A stretch of DNA of 44,539 nucleotides, from IMG/VR virus record IMGVR_UViG_3300017917_002495, positions 1-44,539 of that record; one strand, given 5' to 3'. Source of the stretch: a virus. Position 1 is the stretch's first letter, and the number at the start of each line of letters is the position of its first letter. Made by a program: the position numbers and the translations under genes. This document shows positions 1 to 7,749 of this stretch, one piece after another. The notes below the pieces were generated by a model. It was not told the origin of the DNA and made no database searches. It saw nothing but the letters and a program-made list of their open reading frames with translations.

Positions 1-83
1 ACCAGCCTAATATGCTTTAATACGCTACCATTTTTTTATCCACACAAGGATAAGCCATCCGGTAGGCCGCCCGTTCGCTCCAT

Positions 84-121
84 GTTTTAAGTGCAGAGCT
101 GGGACCTCGTTTCCCTTAAAC
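84..121 (-). ncRNA. Putative structured RNA element, copy A
   Basis: Lies downstream of the 132-308 gene. The segments 86-91 and 115-120 are complementary (TTTAAG/CTTAAA). Inside are the words ACCTCGTTT (104-112) and AGTGCAG (90-96, plus-strand reading), which also occur in the same order and with a similar closing stem at 40224-40269. No known riboswitch class was recognised. It may belong to the 5' leader of a gene left of the window. The rest of 1-83 shows no convincing gene. Confidence 0.4.
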
Positions 122-131
122 ACTTTGAGTC

Positions 132-308
132 TTAGTCTTCGTAGACTGGACTCTTTTGTTGAGCTTCGTACAACTGACGGGCTCTTTCAAACTTATCTTG
201 AATAAGTTTGCGTTTCTGTTCTTCAGTTAATACCTGACTAGCAGAAGCGTAAGCCTGTTCAATTATACGCTGACTCAACTTATCAAAATTAATCTCTTTA
301 TACTGCAT
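132..308 (-). CDS. Small hypothetical phage protein (58 aa)
   Basis: A complete short ORF that starts with ATG 6 bases after a good Shine-Dalgarno (AAAGGAG) and ends with TAA. The product is charged and rich in Gln, Glu and Lys; its middle (about residues 28-50) should form an amphipathic helix. No signal peptide, membrane segment or known domain is visible. It follows a rho-independent terminator (326-356), so it is probably expressed by readthrough or from its own weak promoter. Function unknown. Confidence 0.7.
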   Translation of the reverse strand: MQYKEINFDKLSQRIIEQAYASASQVLTEEQKRKLIQDKFERARQLYEAQQKSPVYED

Positions 309-325
309 CTTTCTCCTTTAGCAAA

Positions 326-356
326 CAAAAACCCCAGGGTGTTTAGTCCTGGGGTC
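326..356 (-). terminator. Rho-independent terminator
   Basis: On the minus strand an ACCCCAGG/CCTGGGGT hairpin is followed by a run of T. It sits directly after the stop codon region of the 383-601 gene. Confidence 0.8.
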
Positions 357-382
357 CTTTGAAGTTATTGTGTGTATTCTAG

Positions 383-601
383 TTACACTACAGTCCTCCG
401 GGACCCCATTTTTGGTGTACGATCATTAGATAGACTAATCTCACATACTGACCAATAAGAGGGCATAAAGCCTCCCAACTGGGCTATGTGTTTAGCTTGT
501 CTATGTAACGATGTTGCTTTCATTTGCTTGTCTTGTTCCTTTGAAAACACGTTATTTCTAACGTATGTGTCTAGTATATACTTAATTAGTTCTGCTGTCA
601 A
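383..601 (-). CDS. Small hypothetical phage protein (about 72 aa)
   Basis: Open frame with a TAA stop. The start is uncertain. A TTG at 601 gives 72 residues, but the frame stays open up to a TAA at 674 with no ATG or GTG before it. An internal ATG (residue 27) lies about 12 bases after an AAGGAA. A strong early promoter (660-688), overlapped by a late octamer (675-682), lies directly upstream and a terminator directly downstream, so this is a single-gene transcription unit. Function unknown; no domain seen. Confidence 0.55.
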   Translation of the reverse strand: MTAELIKYILDTYVRNNVFSKEQDKQMKATSLHRQAKHIAQLGGFMPSYWSVCEISLSNDRTPKMGSRRTVV

Positions 602-659
602 CCTATTTTGGTAAAATTGACTAAACCCTAGGGTTATTGCAGTTCTTATAAGTTCTACT

Positions 660-688
660 ATTGTATGGTATGTTTATTTATATGTCAA
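660..688 (-). promoter_or_regulatory. Dual early/late promoter
   Basis: On the minus strand TTGACA (683-688), a 17-base spacer and TACAAT (660-665) form a sigma70-type promoter. Its spacer contains a perfect T4 late octamer TATAAATA (675-682), so the same site could serve both phases of infection. It drives the 383-601 gene. Confidence 0.75.
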
Positions 689-704
689 GAGAAATATCAG
701 CAGT

Positions 705-1334
705 TTATGTGGCTTTTTCGCCACATTTGGTATTATTGGGGATCGCGGCTACTAACACATCGTGAAAGAAATCCGGGAACCAAGGCACATCTACACCAAA
801 TACTTCTTTGAAGAATTTTTGTCCGATGTGATACCAAACTGCATCGTGCTTCTTGGCGTACTTGAGGATCTCAATGTTCATAAGTCTGATATTATGATTC
901 ATACCAATACTGTCAACGTAATGATCGTAGTTGGGATATTTGATAGTGAATCCTCCAATCTGATGCCACCATGCGCTGCTGACTTCGTCTGGACGATATA
1001 CCAGTATGATCCAATCCTCAGGATATAATTCTTTGATCCTATCTAATTGAAATGCCCATTCGTGGCTCTTGACGATTCTTGTTCCGCCTTCGTTCTTCCA
1101 CGGAGCATCGAGATATGCGGCATCTTCAAGATTGGCAGCATATTCCATGCCTGTGCCAAAATATGCGCCCTTGTGTCCTGCCGGCATGCCAGAATGTGCT
1201 ACGCAGTGGGCGAATTCTCTTTCTTCGTTTCTATCTGAAATATTCATTCCTGGCACATTAGATTCAATGTGCTGTGCTAGACCGCTCCATCGACTACCAG
1301 GAACACCTGTAAAAAAAATTCTTTTAGGAAGCAT
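705..1334 (-). CDS. Sulfotransferase-like P-loop protein (209 aa)
   Basis: The N-terminus carries a glycine-rich loop of the form FFTGVPGSRWSG (about residues 7-18), placed like the phosphate-binding loop of PAPS-dependent sulfotransferases. A later VKSHEW stretch and a hydrophobic WIILVYRP strand fit the second half of that fold. No catalytic residue can be fixed by eye, so sulfotransferase or a related nucleotide-binding fold is an inference. ATG start with AAAGG just upstream; a CATAAATA late-type octamer lies at 1358-1365. Probably modifies a host or phage surface molecule, if active. Confidence 0.55.
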   Translation of the reverse strand: MLPKRIFFTGVPGSRWSGLAQHIESNVPGMNISDRNEEREFAHCVAHSGMPAGHKGAYFGTGMEYAANLEDAAYLDAPWKNEGGTRIVKSHEWAFQLDRIKELYPEDWIILVYRPDEVSSAWWHQIGGFTIKYPNYDHYVDSIGMNHNIRLMNIEILKYAKKHDAVWYHIGQKFFKEVFGVDVPWFPDFFHDVLVAAIPNNTKCGEKAT

Positions 1335-1357
1335 ACATGACCTTTAGATTAGGCAAG

Positions 1358-1365
1358 TATTTATG
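1358..1365 (-). promoter_or_regulatory. T4-type late promoter octamer
   Basis: CATAAATA on the minus strand, 24 bases before the ATG of the sulfotransferase-like gene. Confidence 0.5.
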
Positions 1366-1388
1366 AAGTAAGTGTTGGGGGAGAAAAT

Positions 1389-1982
1389 TTATAGAGCGTC
1401 CATCCAATCAAAGTTTTGATTGAATATACGATCGTTGATCTGTAGTAGATCGTTGACAGCTTCGGGTAACATCGGTACTTCCTGTCTCTCAGGATGCCAC
1501 AACAAACCCCAAATAGGTTTATCTTTATGTTTGAAGCCTTCAATGTAGCCTTCGGTATCGATAGCTATCGCTTCGTAGTCTTCACCTAGGCGAGTGATTG
1601 TACTTCCGTGAAAACTATTGACAATGACGTTTCGTCCGTCTAACTTGACAATGTGTTCAACGTTTCTATGTCCTTCGATATCGATAACTTCAGCACCTGT
1701 GGTCTGTGCGATAAAGAAAGCACCATGACAGACAGCCAGCACCGGTATATTATTTTGGACAGCATAATTGAATAGACCCATTTCTGTGCGTAATCTAGCA
1801 CCAGTGGCATTACCTCCACTGAGGATCAGCATGTCAAAATTGTGGAATGTGGGACTATTGATATTAGGAACAGGTATAATTTCGTGGTGCCCCACGAAAC
1901 TATACCAATCCTGTGTTAAGCAATCATGCGCTAGTTCGCTGTTTCCGAGATTATATTCAGATTGGCTAATAGCTATTTTCAC
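1389..1982 (-). CDS. Class I glutamine amidotransferase-like hydrolase (197 aa)
   Basis: Flavodoxin-like class I amidotransferase domain across the whole protein. The nucleophile elbow is AVCHGAF (Cys85) and the partner pair is WHPE (His163, Glu165), so the Cys-His-Glu triad is complete. LILSGGNATG near residue 55 matches the oxyanion-side loop. It resembles the stand-alone PuuD/peptidase C26 group, which hydrolyses gamma-glutamyl compounds. There is no synthetase domain, so it should act alone. Starts at GTG with AGGAAACC upstream, 12 bases after the ferritin-like gene. The natural substrate in the infected cell is unknown. Confidence 0.75.
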   Translation of the reverse strand: MKIAISQSEYNLGNSELAHDCLTQDWYSFVGHHEIIPVPNINSPTFHNFDMLILSGGNATGARLRTEMGLFNYAVQNNIPVLAVCHGAFFIAQTTGAEVIDIEGHRNVEHIVKLDGRNVIVNSFHGSTITRLGEDYEAIAIDTEGYIEGFKHKDKPIWGLLWHPERQEVPMLPEAVNDLLQINDRIFNQNFDWMDAL

Positions 1983-1994
1983 GCGGTTTCCTAT

Positions 1995-2768
1995 TTAGGC
2001 AGAAGTTTTTTCGTATCCGTATGCATCTTTCATCAACTGAAGACTGCTTTCTAATTCAACAGTGTTCTTGCAGTTGATTTCGAAAAGATCCAAACGCATC
2101 TGAGCAGCGATGCTGAGTGCGTGTTGTTGCTTTTCGATGGTATCACATAACTGCATAAGTCTACGACGACCTAGTTGGCTATGGAATTTTTCATCTTTAG
2201 CAATCTTAGCATATGTTTCTGCGATAAAAGGATCTGTCACGGTCTTGGCCATCATAGCCCAGTTACGTGCAGCACGGCCTTCTGCTAGAAGTTGATAAAC
2301 ACCAAGAGCGATTTCGTCGTTCTGGCAGTCATACTTTTCTAATAGCTTTGCACCTTTGATATCTTTGTTCTTGTTGAGTTCGAACTCTACTGCTGCTTCT
2401 ACGTCAACAGGCTCACCGCCTAGATACTCTACTACACCTTTGACCATACGGAAGTGATTAGCTTCGTCTAGAGCTTGCTTGCTTAGAAGCTGTAGCTCTT
2501 TTGGATCCATGTCCACTGGTGCGTTAGCGATGGTATTGCAGATCTCGATAAGGTTCATTCTTTCGCAGACCATACGACCTTGGAAGTGCTTGGCCAATTG
2601 CTTCTTGTCAGAAACACTCTTGTAGTAGGCTTCTACTTGTGCTTCTGAAGCTTGAAACAAAGCTTCGCTGTCTGCTTCGATCTTTGACACAAATTCTTTA
2701 ACATCTGTGCCGAATTCGGAACCATCGGATACCATTTTTTCTAATTCTGCTGTATCATATTTGATCAT
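1995..2768 (-). CDS. Ferritin-like di-iron protein, copy 2 (257 aa)
   Basis: All-helical protein with the residues of a di-iron centre: Glu in NLIEIC, DEANHF (ExxH), a Glu in LAEGRAARNW, and KDEKFH (ExxH). It aligns over its length with the upstream gene 2786-3535, with which it shares the spacing of these motifs, so the pair is a tandem duplication. The chosen ATG (2768) follows AGAGGAACC; an earlier in-frame ATG lies within the neighbour. Members of this superfamily do oxidation chemistry or iron handling. Which one applies here cannot be told. Confidence 0.7.
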   Translation of the reverse strand: MIKYDTAELEKMVSDGSEFGTDVKEFVSKIEADSEALFQASEAQVEAYYKSVSDKKQLAKHFQGRMVCERMNLIEICNTIANAPVDMDPKELQLLSKQALDEANHFRMVKGVVEYLGGEPVDVEAAVEFELNKNKDIKGAKLLEKYDCQNDEIALGVYQLLAEGRAARNWAMMAKTVTDPFIAETYAKIAKDEKFHSQLGRRRLMQLCDTIEKQQHALSIAAQMRLDLFEINCKNTVELESSLQLMKDAYGYEKTSA

Positions 2769-2785
2769 AATAATGGTTCCTCTTT

Positions 2786-3535
2786 TTAGTAAATTTCTTT
2801 TAGTGCTACGGTTTGGTGCTTGCCAGCGATCCAATCTTCACCGTAGTACTCTTGGATCATCTTACGACTTTCTTCAATAGCGATATTACCACCGCAATTG
2901 ATATCGTAAAGATCCTTTCTCATCTTCTTAGCTAGTTCACGAGCATACTGCTGCTTTTCTTCTGTGTCTAGCATTTTTGCTAGGCTAGTCTTACCTAACT
3001 TAGCATGGAATCTTTCGTCCGCTGCGATCTTAGCATATGTTGTGCTGAGTACTGGATCAGACAAAGAATCTGCCATTACTTGCCAGTTACAGCTGGCATG
3101 TCCTTCGACGATAGCTTGGTATAATGCAAGAGCGATTGGATCATTCTCTACATTATATCTTTCTGCTACGCGAGCGCCTTTGGTTTTTAGATCTGCTAGT
3201 TCTGTTGGAACTGCTTGAGCAAGATCAACTTCGTAACCACTTACATAAGGAACGATGTCGTAAACCATACGATAATGATTGGCTTCGTCTAACATCTGCT
3301 TGGCCAATGAAACAAGTTCTTTTGGATCCTTGTCTAATGGTGCTGCTGCGATGGCCTTGGCGATTTCAACCATGTTCATACGCTCGTTGACCATTCTACG
3401 CACGAAGTTATTGTATAGTTTTTCCTTGCTGGGGTTACTATCATAGAAAGCCTTGATCTGAATTTGGCTTGCTTTGTAAAGAACTTGGTTTTCTTCCCAT
3501 AGTTCATCTACGAATTGTTCACCGGTCATCTGCAT
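2786..3535 (-). CDS. Ferritin-like di-iron protein, copy 1 (249 aa)
   Basis: Paralogue of 1995-2768. The same metal-ligand pattern is present: Glu in NMVEIA, DEANHY, Glu in IVEGHASCNW, and ADERFH. Starts at ATG after TTAGGAGAAA and ends 17 bases before the second copy, so both should be made from one transcript and may form a heteromer. Conservation of the ligands in both copies argues that both bind metal. Not typical ferritin: the chain is longer and has no cage-forming signature that I recognise. Confidence 0.7.
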   Translation of the reverse strand: MQMTGEQFVDELWEENQVLYKASQIQIKAFYDSNPSKEKLYNNFVRRMVNERMNMVEIAKAIAAAPLDKDPKELVSLAKQMLDEANHYRMVYDIVPYVSGYEVDLAQAVPTELADLKTKGARVAERYNVENDPIALALYQAIVEGHASCNWQVMADSLSDPVLSTTYAKIAADERFHAKLGKTSLAKMLDTEEKQQYARELAKKMRKDLYDINCGGNIAIEESRKMIQEYYGEDWIAGKHQTVALKEIY

Positions 3536-3572
3536 GAAAATTTCTCCTAAATTAAAGCATGAATGCTTATGT

Positions 3573-3596
3573 TATTTATTTATTCGAAATAGTCAA
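3573..3596 (-). promoter_or_regulatory. Early promoter overlapped by late octamers
   Basis: TTGACT (3591-3596) on the minus strand is followed at about 16-17 bases by a weak -10 (TAACAT). Two overlapping AATAAATA octamers (3573-3584) lie in the spacer. It precedes the ferritin-like pair. Confidence 0.5.
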
Positions 3597-3829
3597 ACAC
3601 CAGATTCTTGTGCGATTAATAAGTGCTTTCCGATCTCAAAAAGCCCTATGCTACCAGGTAAATCCAGTGCGGAAACATGGATTTGAGCCGTTCCGTCTGA
3701 ATCCATGCTGGCAGCTACGAATTCTTTGATTTCTCCGTTTTCAACAGCATTTCGTATGTAATCAAGAACTTCTAACATATCCTGTTTACGTTTTTCTTGA
3801 GTTTCTTTGTTAATACTAATTACTTTCAT
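3593..3829 (-). CDS. Small hypothetical phage protein (78 aa)
   Basis: ATG start three bases after the stop of the ClpP-like gene. The first third is a charged helix (KETQEKRKQDMLEVLDYIRN) and the remainder looks like a small beta-rich domain (AASMDSDGTAQIHVSALD). No signal peptide or known motif. The tight spacing suggests co-expression with the protease gene. Function unknown. Confidence 0.7.
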   Translation of the reverse strand: MKVISINKETQEKRKQDMLEVLDYIRNAVENGEIKEFVAASMDSDGTAQIHVSALDLPGSIGLFEIGKHLLIAQESGV

Positions 3830-3832
3830 GAT

Positions 3833-4423
3833 TTATCCAAAAATATGGTCTGCTATACCTAATTCGACTACTTCGGCTGCACTGAGGTAAACATCACTGG
3901 CAGGCAGTAATTTACTCCTAATCTTTGAAGGTGCAAGACCAGTAGCTGTTTTTAGAATATCTACCATTCGCTGATTGCACAATTCTCCGTCGCGCATAGT
4001 GGCTTTTAGATCGTGATGCTTGCCGCTGAGGTTATCAGAATATTGGTGTATCATAAAACTAGTATTCTTAGCAGCATGTCTCTCACCTTTCGTACCTGCT
4101 GCAAAAATTAAGAATGCGGCACTCATGACTGCACCTATACCTATGACTCTGATCGGATGACTACTCTGTTGCATGACATCTATCAAGGCAAATGCCTGAT
4201 ATAAGTCTCCGCCCATAGAGTTTATATAGAGAGTGAGGATTTTTTCTTTGGAGTCTAAATTTTCATAGACCAACCATTTTATACATTCTCCTACTGTGTC
4301 CTCATCTATTTCTCCCTGTAAAAAATGTACAGAGTTTTCGAGCAGTTTTAAATTTACTCGATCTTCGGCATTAAAATCGTCGATTTTTTTCACGGTTCGT
4401 TCCTGGATATGATTACTTATCAT
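3833..4423 (-). CDS. clpP: ClpP-type serine protease (196 aa)
   Basis: Length and motifs match the ClpP family. The catalytic triad is visible: Ser101 in GAVMSAAF, His126 in FMIHQY and Asp177 in PASDVYLSAAE. The glycine loop INSMGGDL (about 68-74) matches the oxyanion region. ClpP forms double heptameric rings that degrade substrates fed by ClpX or ClpA. T4-like marine phages are known to carry ClpP-like proteases, with proposed roles in host takeover or prohead maturation. The same window has ClpS and a tmRNA, which makes a role in directed proteolysis more likely. Substrate unproven. Confidence 0.85.
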   Translation of the reverse strand: MISNHIQERTVKKIDDFNAEDRVNLKLLENSVHFLQGEIDEDTVGECIKWLVYENLDSKEKILTLYINSMGGDLYQAFALIDVMQQSSHPIRVIGIGAVMSAAFLIFAAGTKGERHAAKNTSFMIHQYSDNLSGKHHDLKATMRDGELCNQRMVDILKTATGLAPSKIRSKLLPASDVYLSAAEVVELGIADHIFG

Positions 4424-4440
4424 TATAGTATAAGTTTATA

Positions 4441-4818
4441 TCAGAAAACTCCCGCAATATATCCGATCAAAGCGATATAGGTAAGATAGTGTAGAAATTG
4501 ATCCAACCCCAAAAGCCACCAGAATGATTCGTGTGTAGCAGGTCCTAGTCCATAATAAGAATTGATTTTTACTTTAGCCCAATCTATATGATAATGGATG
4601 ATCGCATCAAGTAAACCGCAAACAAATGCTAACCAAATAGCTGGACTAAAATAAAAAAGACAAAGAAAAGTTCCTAGTCCGTGCAGTGAAGAGTGAAGTA
4701 TTCCTCCGGGGTGACCATATATACCTTTATTGCTATATTGAAATTTGGTCTGTAAAGGAAAATCTATAACAAAATGCTTTAATGAAAACAAGGCAAATAA
4801 TATCAATACCTCTAGCAT
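4441..4818 (-). CDS. DUF3307 family membrane protein (125 aa)
   Basis: Starts with a hydrophobic helix and carries the pattern KHFVIDFPLQT ... GHPGGILHSSLHG, typical of the DUF3307 family, in which conserved His and Asp residues lie near the membrane. About four membrane segments are predicted by eye (residues 1-15, 45-60, 62-75, 105-124). The histidine pattern (HSSLHG, IIHYHID) suggests metal binding. Start overlaps the stop of the next upstream gene at 4818. Biochemical role unknown. Confidence 0.7.
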   Translation of the reverse strand: MLEVLILFALFSLKHFVIDFPLQTKFQYSNKGIYGHPGGILHSSLHGLGTFLCLFYFSPAIWLAFVCGLLDAIIHYHIDWAKVKINSYYGLGPATHESFWWLLGLDQFLHYLTYIALIGYIAGVF

Positions 4819-5282
4819 TATGCCTCCTCTTTGTTATCCTTGGTCAATTCACACATTAGTAGAAAATGTTCATATGATTTTCTTACACTTTCGTTGGCTA
4901 AGAGCTTGTCTGCTTCAGACATCATTGCTTTAACACCGGCTTCAGCTACATCACGAATAGCAGGACGGATAAGGCTACGAGCTTCTTCGCCCCATACTTC
5001 GATAAGATTATTCCACGCATCAATTTCTGCCTGAGTCATTGCCTTGCGCTGTGGTCGAACCTCTGTGGCTTTAGATAAAGCGATACAGATAGCATCTTCA
5101 GCAACACGCCCAGCAGCAATCATTGGAGCATAGGCCGGATCGATATTAAATCTTCGACTACTGCCTCCTGGGTATACTGAAACTAAATGATAGCCTTTTG
5201 TAAAGCTATCTAATAGGTCGTTGTCATACTCAGATACTGGAACATATCTGCGTCCACGTTTTTCATAGTAAATTTTCTTCAC
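4818..5282 (-). CDS. Conserved phage protein of unknown function (154 aa)
   Basis: The start is taken as GTG at 5282, after TTGGAGTG; longer versions run into the overlapping gene 5263-5553. The N-terminal half holds YEKRGRRYVPVSEYD and VSVYPGGSSRRFNIDPAYAPMIAAG; the C-terminal half is helical and charged. I recall similar sequences in T4-like phages but know of no assigned function. Overlaps its upstream neighbour by 20 bases. Confidence 0.7.
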   Translation of the reverse strand: MKKIYYEKRGRRYVPVSEYDNDLLDSFTKGYHLVSVYPGGSSRRFNIDPAYAPMIAAGRVAEDAICIALSKATEVRPQRKAMTQAEIDAWNNLIEVWGEEARSLIRPAIRDVAEAGVKAMMSEADKLLANESVRKSYEHFLLMCELTKDNKEEA

Positions 5283-5553
5283 GATATTCACTCCAACGAT
5301 TGTTCTCAGAATCCCAGTGCCGATGATCATATAGAGTGATGATAATCTCATACCCTAGCAAGGCCAAACAAAAAAATAGACCTGCATGATCTTGTCTAGT
5401 GGTTAGACGCAGATCGAAACCGATTATGTCGCTGGTCTTATCAATCTGCACTTCCCAAAATTTGTGCCTAAGAGGAGTAGTTCCGGCCCATGATTTGATA
5501 CATTTCCATCTATCGCTCCATGGATTTCTAATATTAATTTGTAGACTGATCAT
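5263..5553 (-). CDS. Conserved small phage protein (96 aa)
   Basis: Beta-rich, Trp-rich protein with NPWSDRW near the N-terminus, a HKFWEVQI strand, a DHAG turn and YDHRHWD near the C-terminus. This pattern is widespread in tailed phages of aquatic bacteria, where it has no known function. It overlaps its upstream neighbour by an ATGA and its downstream neighbour by 20 bases. Confidence 0.75.
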   Translation of the reverse strand: MISLQINIRNPWSDRWKCIKSWAGTTPLRHKFWEVQIDKTSDIIGFDLRLTTRQDHAGLFFCLALLGYEIIITLYDHRHWDSENNRWSEYREENLL

Positions 5554-5738
5554 TCTGGTAAAGGGAAGAATCTGCTTACAAAACTTTCTTTATAACAACT
5601 AAATTCTTTAGGCATATTGTCAACGGCTTTTTCGGATCTGTAATACACCCAGTCTTTGTTTTCTACAACAGTTGTGCTGATTACAATGAATACTTTTCCA
5701 TCATTGGATGACCATCTTGTACCGTTTCTAATTTCCAT
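5550..5738 (-). CDS. Small phage protein (62 aa)
   Basis: ATG at 5738 follows AAGGAGAGCGTTG, which favours it over the TTG one codon earlier. The protein reads as a compact beta domain (GTRWSSNDGKVFIVISTTVV) with a Phe/Pro-rich tail. Coupled to the next gene through ATGA. Function unknown. Confidence 0.7.
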   Translation of the reverse strand: MEIRNGTRWSSNDGKVFIVISTTVVENKDWVYYRSEKAVDNMPKEFSCYKESFVSRFFPLPE

Positions 5739-5749
5739 CAACGCTCTCC

Positions 5750-6154
5750 TTAAGTTCTGAAAACTTCTGTAGCCTCCGTGTCTACATTCTCTACCATATG
5801 TAGCATAAAACGATAGGCATCCCAGGCTTTCTTGACTGTGTCATTTTCTGACAATTCTGTGGGAAATATATCAACCCAAATAGCATTTTCAGGCTGCTTG
5901 TGGCGATGAATACCCTCTCGGCGCGGTTGGATTAATTTATTACTATCCCAGAGACTCTTGGCAACACGTAGACATTCTACTTCGTCAAGACCATATAGAT
6001 AATCTTCTCGAATTGAATAGTCGGCGATGACTGGTGCCAATCCTTCCGGGTCACGAATACAGGTTGCGGTAATAATGAAAGCGACTTCATCTTCTGAAAC
6101 TTTACCCATAACGATATCACGAATACAACGACCTAGACTAAATCCAATTTTCAT
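5750..6154 (-). CDS. Conserved phage protein of unknown function (134 aa)
   Basis: Begins FSLGRCIRDIVMGKV and continues with FIITATCI and a C-terminal amphipathic helix (AWDAYRFMLHMVENV). Similar N-termini occur in T4-like cyanophage proteins that remain unassigned. No enzyme motif seen. Its start overlaps the preceding gene by ATGA. Confidence 0.75.
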   Translation of the reverse strand: MKIGFSLGRCIRDIVMGKVSEDEVAFIITATCIRDPEGLAPVIADYSIREDYLYGLDEVECLRVAKSLWDSNKLIQPRREGIHRHKQPENAIWVDIFPTELSENDTVKKAWDAYRFMLHMVENVDTEATEVFRT

Positions 6155-6345
6155 TCTTCAACTCCGAAATGGTCTTTGATATTATCTATACAGTCATCTG
6201 CTCCTGCGAGGTCCACTTGATCACAGAGTCTTATACATTCTTTAATAATGATATCGGCCAACATTTCCATACGATGTTGGCAGTCTTCGGTAATGTATTT
6301 GTGAAGACCGTGTGCAATCATTAACTGTTTAACTTGTTCGTTCAT
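6151..6345 (-). CDS. Small helical phage protein (64 aa)
   Basis: Almost wholly helical, with CIRLCDQVDLAGADDCIDNIKDHFG at the C-terminal end (shown here only to mark three Cys residues). This is a common small phage type containing a QECI/KECI-like helix. Coupled by ATGA overlaps on both sides. Function unknown. Confidence 0.7.
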   Translation of the reverse strand: MNEQVKQLMIAHGLHKYITEDCQHRMEMLADIIIKECIRLCDQVDLAGADDCIDNIKDHFGVEE

Positions 6346-6569
6346 TTTGACTGTTGTAATTTGGTAAGAGTGTCCATCATCATTTTCATGCTAGATTCTA
6401 GTTGCTTCTGTAGTTGTTCTGGGCTTTGTGTGGGCAGACAGGCTGTGGAATATTGTGCTGTTTTCTGTAAAAGAGCCTGTTCTCTAAGACAGTTACCTTG
6501 TGTATCAAAAGTTGCCAAGGGCGTTACCATGCCTAGATTAGTGATTAGAACTAGTTGGTATAACATCAT
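6342..6569 (-). CDS. Small probably exported protein (75 aa)
   Basis: Starts after GAGAGGTT with MMLYQLVLITNLGMVTPLA, a short hydrophobic stretch that could be a signal peptide or anchor. The rest is Gln-rich and helical. It is the first gene after the early promoter at 6598-6626. Function unknown. Confidence 0.65.
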   Translation of the reverse strand: MMLYQLVLITNLGMVTPLATFDTQGNCLREQALLQKTAQYSTACLPTQSPEQLQKQLESSMKMMMDTLTKLQQSK

Positions 6570-6597
6570 AACCTCTCATTCTGTTGATTATAATAAT

Positions 6598-6626
6598 ATT
6601 ATACTTTCAAAACAGATAAAAGTCAA
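6598..6626 (-). promoter_or_regulatory. Sigma70-type early promoter
   Basis: TTGACT (6621-6626), exactly 17 bases, TATAAT (6598-6603) on the minus strand. The -35 box overlaps the TGA stop of the gene at 6623. It would re-initiate transcription inside the long leftward block. Confidence 0.8.
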
Positions 6627-6880
6627 CTCCATTTAATGGCAAACATAGTAGCATCTTTTTCATTTTGGAAAAACCAAACACGACCCTTGACCATTTGTAT
6701 ATCTCTAAATTTACTTTGGCAGTGTTCTAAACACCAAGTTAATCTTTCCGAATAATCACGATCATCCGATAGTGCCACCGGATGATAGGTAGCTAAAAGA
6801 TCCATCAAACGTTCGTCTTTAGTTATGGGATCATCTATGACCCTGGGCCTAGGCATGATTCTAGGAACCGGTGCACCCAT
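6623..6880 (-). CDS. Member of the F-x-L-K-W small protein family (85 aa)
   Basis: The C-terminal half has the family pattern: LTWCLEHC, a Trp strand (GRVWFFQNEKDA) and a terminal TMFAIKW. The N-terminus is basic and proline-rich. At least nine neighbours between here and 10651 share this ending, so it belongs to a paralogous array. No known domain; a small alpha/beta fold with a hydrophobic final strand is likely. Confidence 0.7.
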   Translation of the reverse strand: MGAPVPRIMPRPRVIDDPITKDERLMDLLATYHPVALSDDRDYSERLTWCLEHCQSKFRDIQMVKGRVWFFQNEKDATMFAIKWS

Positions 6881-7282
6881 TTATTTTCCGTACCTCAGTA
6901 ACCATTCTGTCAATGCAGGGCCCATCAATTTGGCAGTGATTCGATATTTGTAGCCAAAGGATACTTGATCAGCCATTCTATGCCATGTAGGTGTATCACA
7001 GGCATTCTTCATGATCCATTGACCTCGATCACTCTTTTCCCATTCTATTAAAGGTTGAGCAGCATAGAGATCAGGATCCTCAACATCCCCCATAGAAAAT
7101 TCATGAACTACCACAGTCTTAACTTCTTCCACACGGTCTCCTACTAACACATACTTAGTCATTGGGGGCCTATGGATTCTGTCTTTGTGATGCTGTGACC
7201 ATTGCTCCGCAAGATGTTGATTAACCTGGGACGTTCTATCCGGCGCATAAGGCCAGGAGATACTTTCCTTAACACGGCCCAT
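6881..7282 (-). CDS. Conserved T4-like phage protein, F-x-L-K family (133 aa)
   Basis: Contains HEFSMGDVEDPDLYAAQPL, then QWIMKNACDTPTWHRM and a C-terminal YKYRITAKLM ... WLLRYGK. I recognise this as a protein widespread in T4-like aquatic phages without a function. Its ending (LLRYG) resembles the neighbouring small paralogues. Directly follows 7286-7498 with a 3-base gap. Confidence 0.75.
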   Translation of the reverse strand: MGRVKESISWPYAPDRTSQVNQHLAEQWSQHHKDRIHRPPMTKYVLVGDRVEEVKTVVVHEFSMGDVEDPDLYAAQPLIEWEKSDRGQWIMKNACDTPTWHRMADQVSFGYKYRITAKLMGPALTEWLLRYGK

Positions 7283-7285
7283 AAT

Positions 7286-7498
7286 TTATTCCTCATATGT
7301 AAGTAGATCAAAAAGTTCGGCATATTCTACGTGTGGTTCCATGTGAAAACCTGTACCCCATACTACCCAAAATTTACGTTTGTAGATTCGACGTAGCCAA
7401 ACATATCGTCTAGATACAGTCTGCACAGGCCAAAAGGCAAACGTCTGCCGCCAGGGATAGCAATCACAGCCGTCATAGATGCGTTGTGTTATTTCCAT
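7286..7498 (-). CDS. Conserved small basic phage protein (70 aa)
   Basis: Short, rich in Trp and Arg (WRQTFAFWPVQTV, YVWLRRIYKRKFWVVWG), with an acidic C-terminus. Similar small proteins are common in T4-like phages. Overlaps the previous gene by 10 bases. Function unknown. Confidence 0.7.
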   Translation of the reverse strand: MEITQRIYDGCDCYPWRQTFAFWPVQTVSRRYVWLRRIYKRKFWVVWGTGFHMEPHVEYAELFDLLTYEE

Positions 7499-7749
7499 CG
7501 TAGTGTAAAGTTAATGGCATCACCGGAATCATGGAAAACAAATGTGCTGCCGCGGCACTCCCAATGACCTTTGGCATTTTCTGTCAACCAATGTTTGATA
7601 TCAACAGCCTGTCGATTATGGTCAAATCTAATCAGTTCTATCTTGTGCCAACCTAGTTCTACCAGCATGTCAGATAGTATCTGGAAGTCAATTTCACTCT
7701 GAAGTTGTGTAGATAACTCGTTGGCTATTTCATTTTCTAGATTATTCAT
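7489..7749 (-). CDS. Member of the F-x-L-R-W small protein family (86 aa)
   Basis: ATG at 7749 shares its A with the upstream TGA (TGATG), so it is preferred to the TTG before it. After a helical start it shows LVELGWHKIELI, KHWLTENAKGHWECRGSTFVF and the ending AINFTLRWK that marks the paralogous array. Function unknown. Confidence 0.7.
   Translation of the reverse strand: MNNLENEIANELSTQLQSEIDFQILSDMLVELGWHKIELIRFDHNRQAVDIKHWLTENAKGHWECRGSTFVFHDSGDAINFTLRWK

Noticed and set aside
1-83. An open minus-strand frame ending TAA near position 23 with protein-like text
   Set aside because: No start codon precedes it before an in-frame stop, and it overlaps the structured RNA element; I could not support a gene.
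762-1347. Plus-strand ORFs opposite the sulfotransferase-like gene
   Set aside because: They are antisense shadows without ribosome sites; the minus-strand frame has recognisable motifs.
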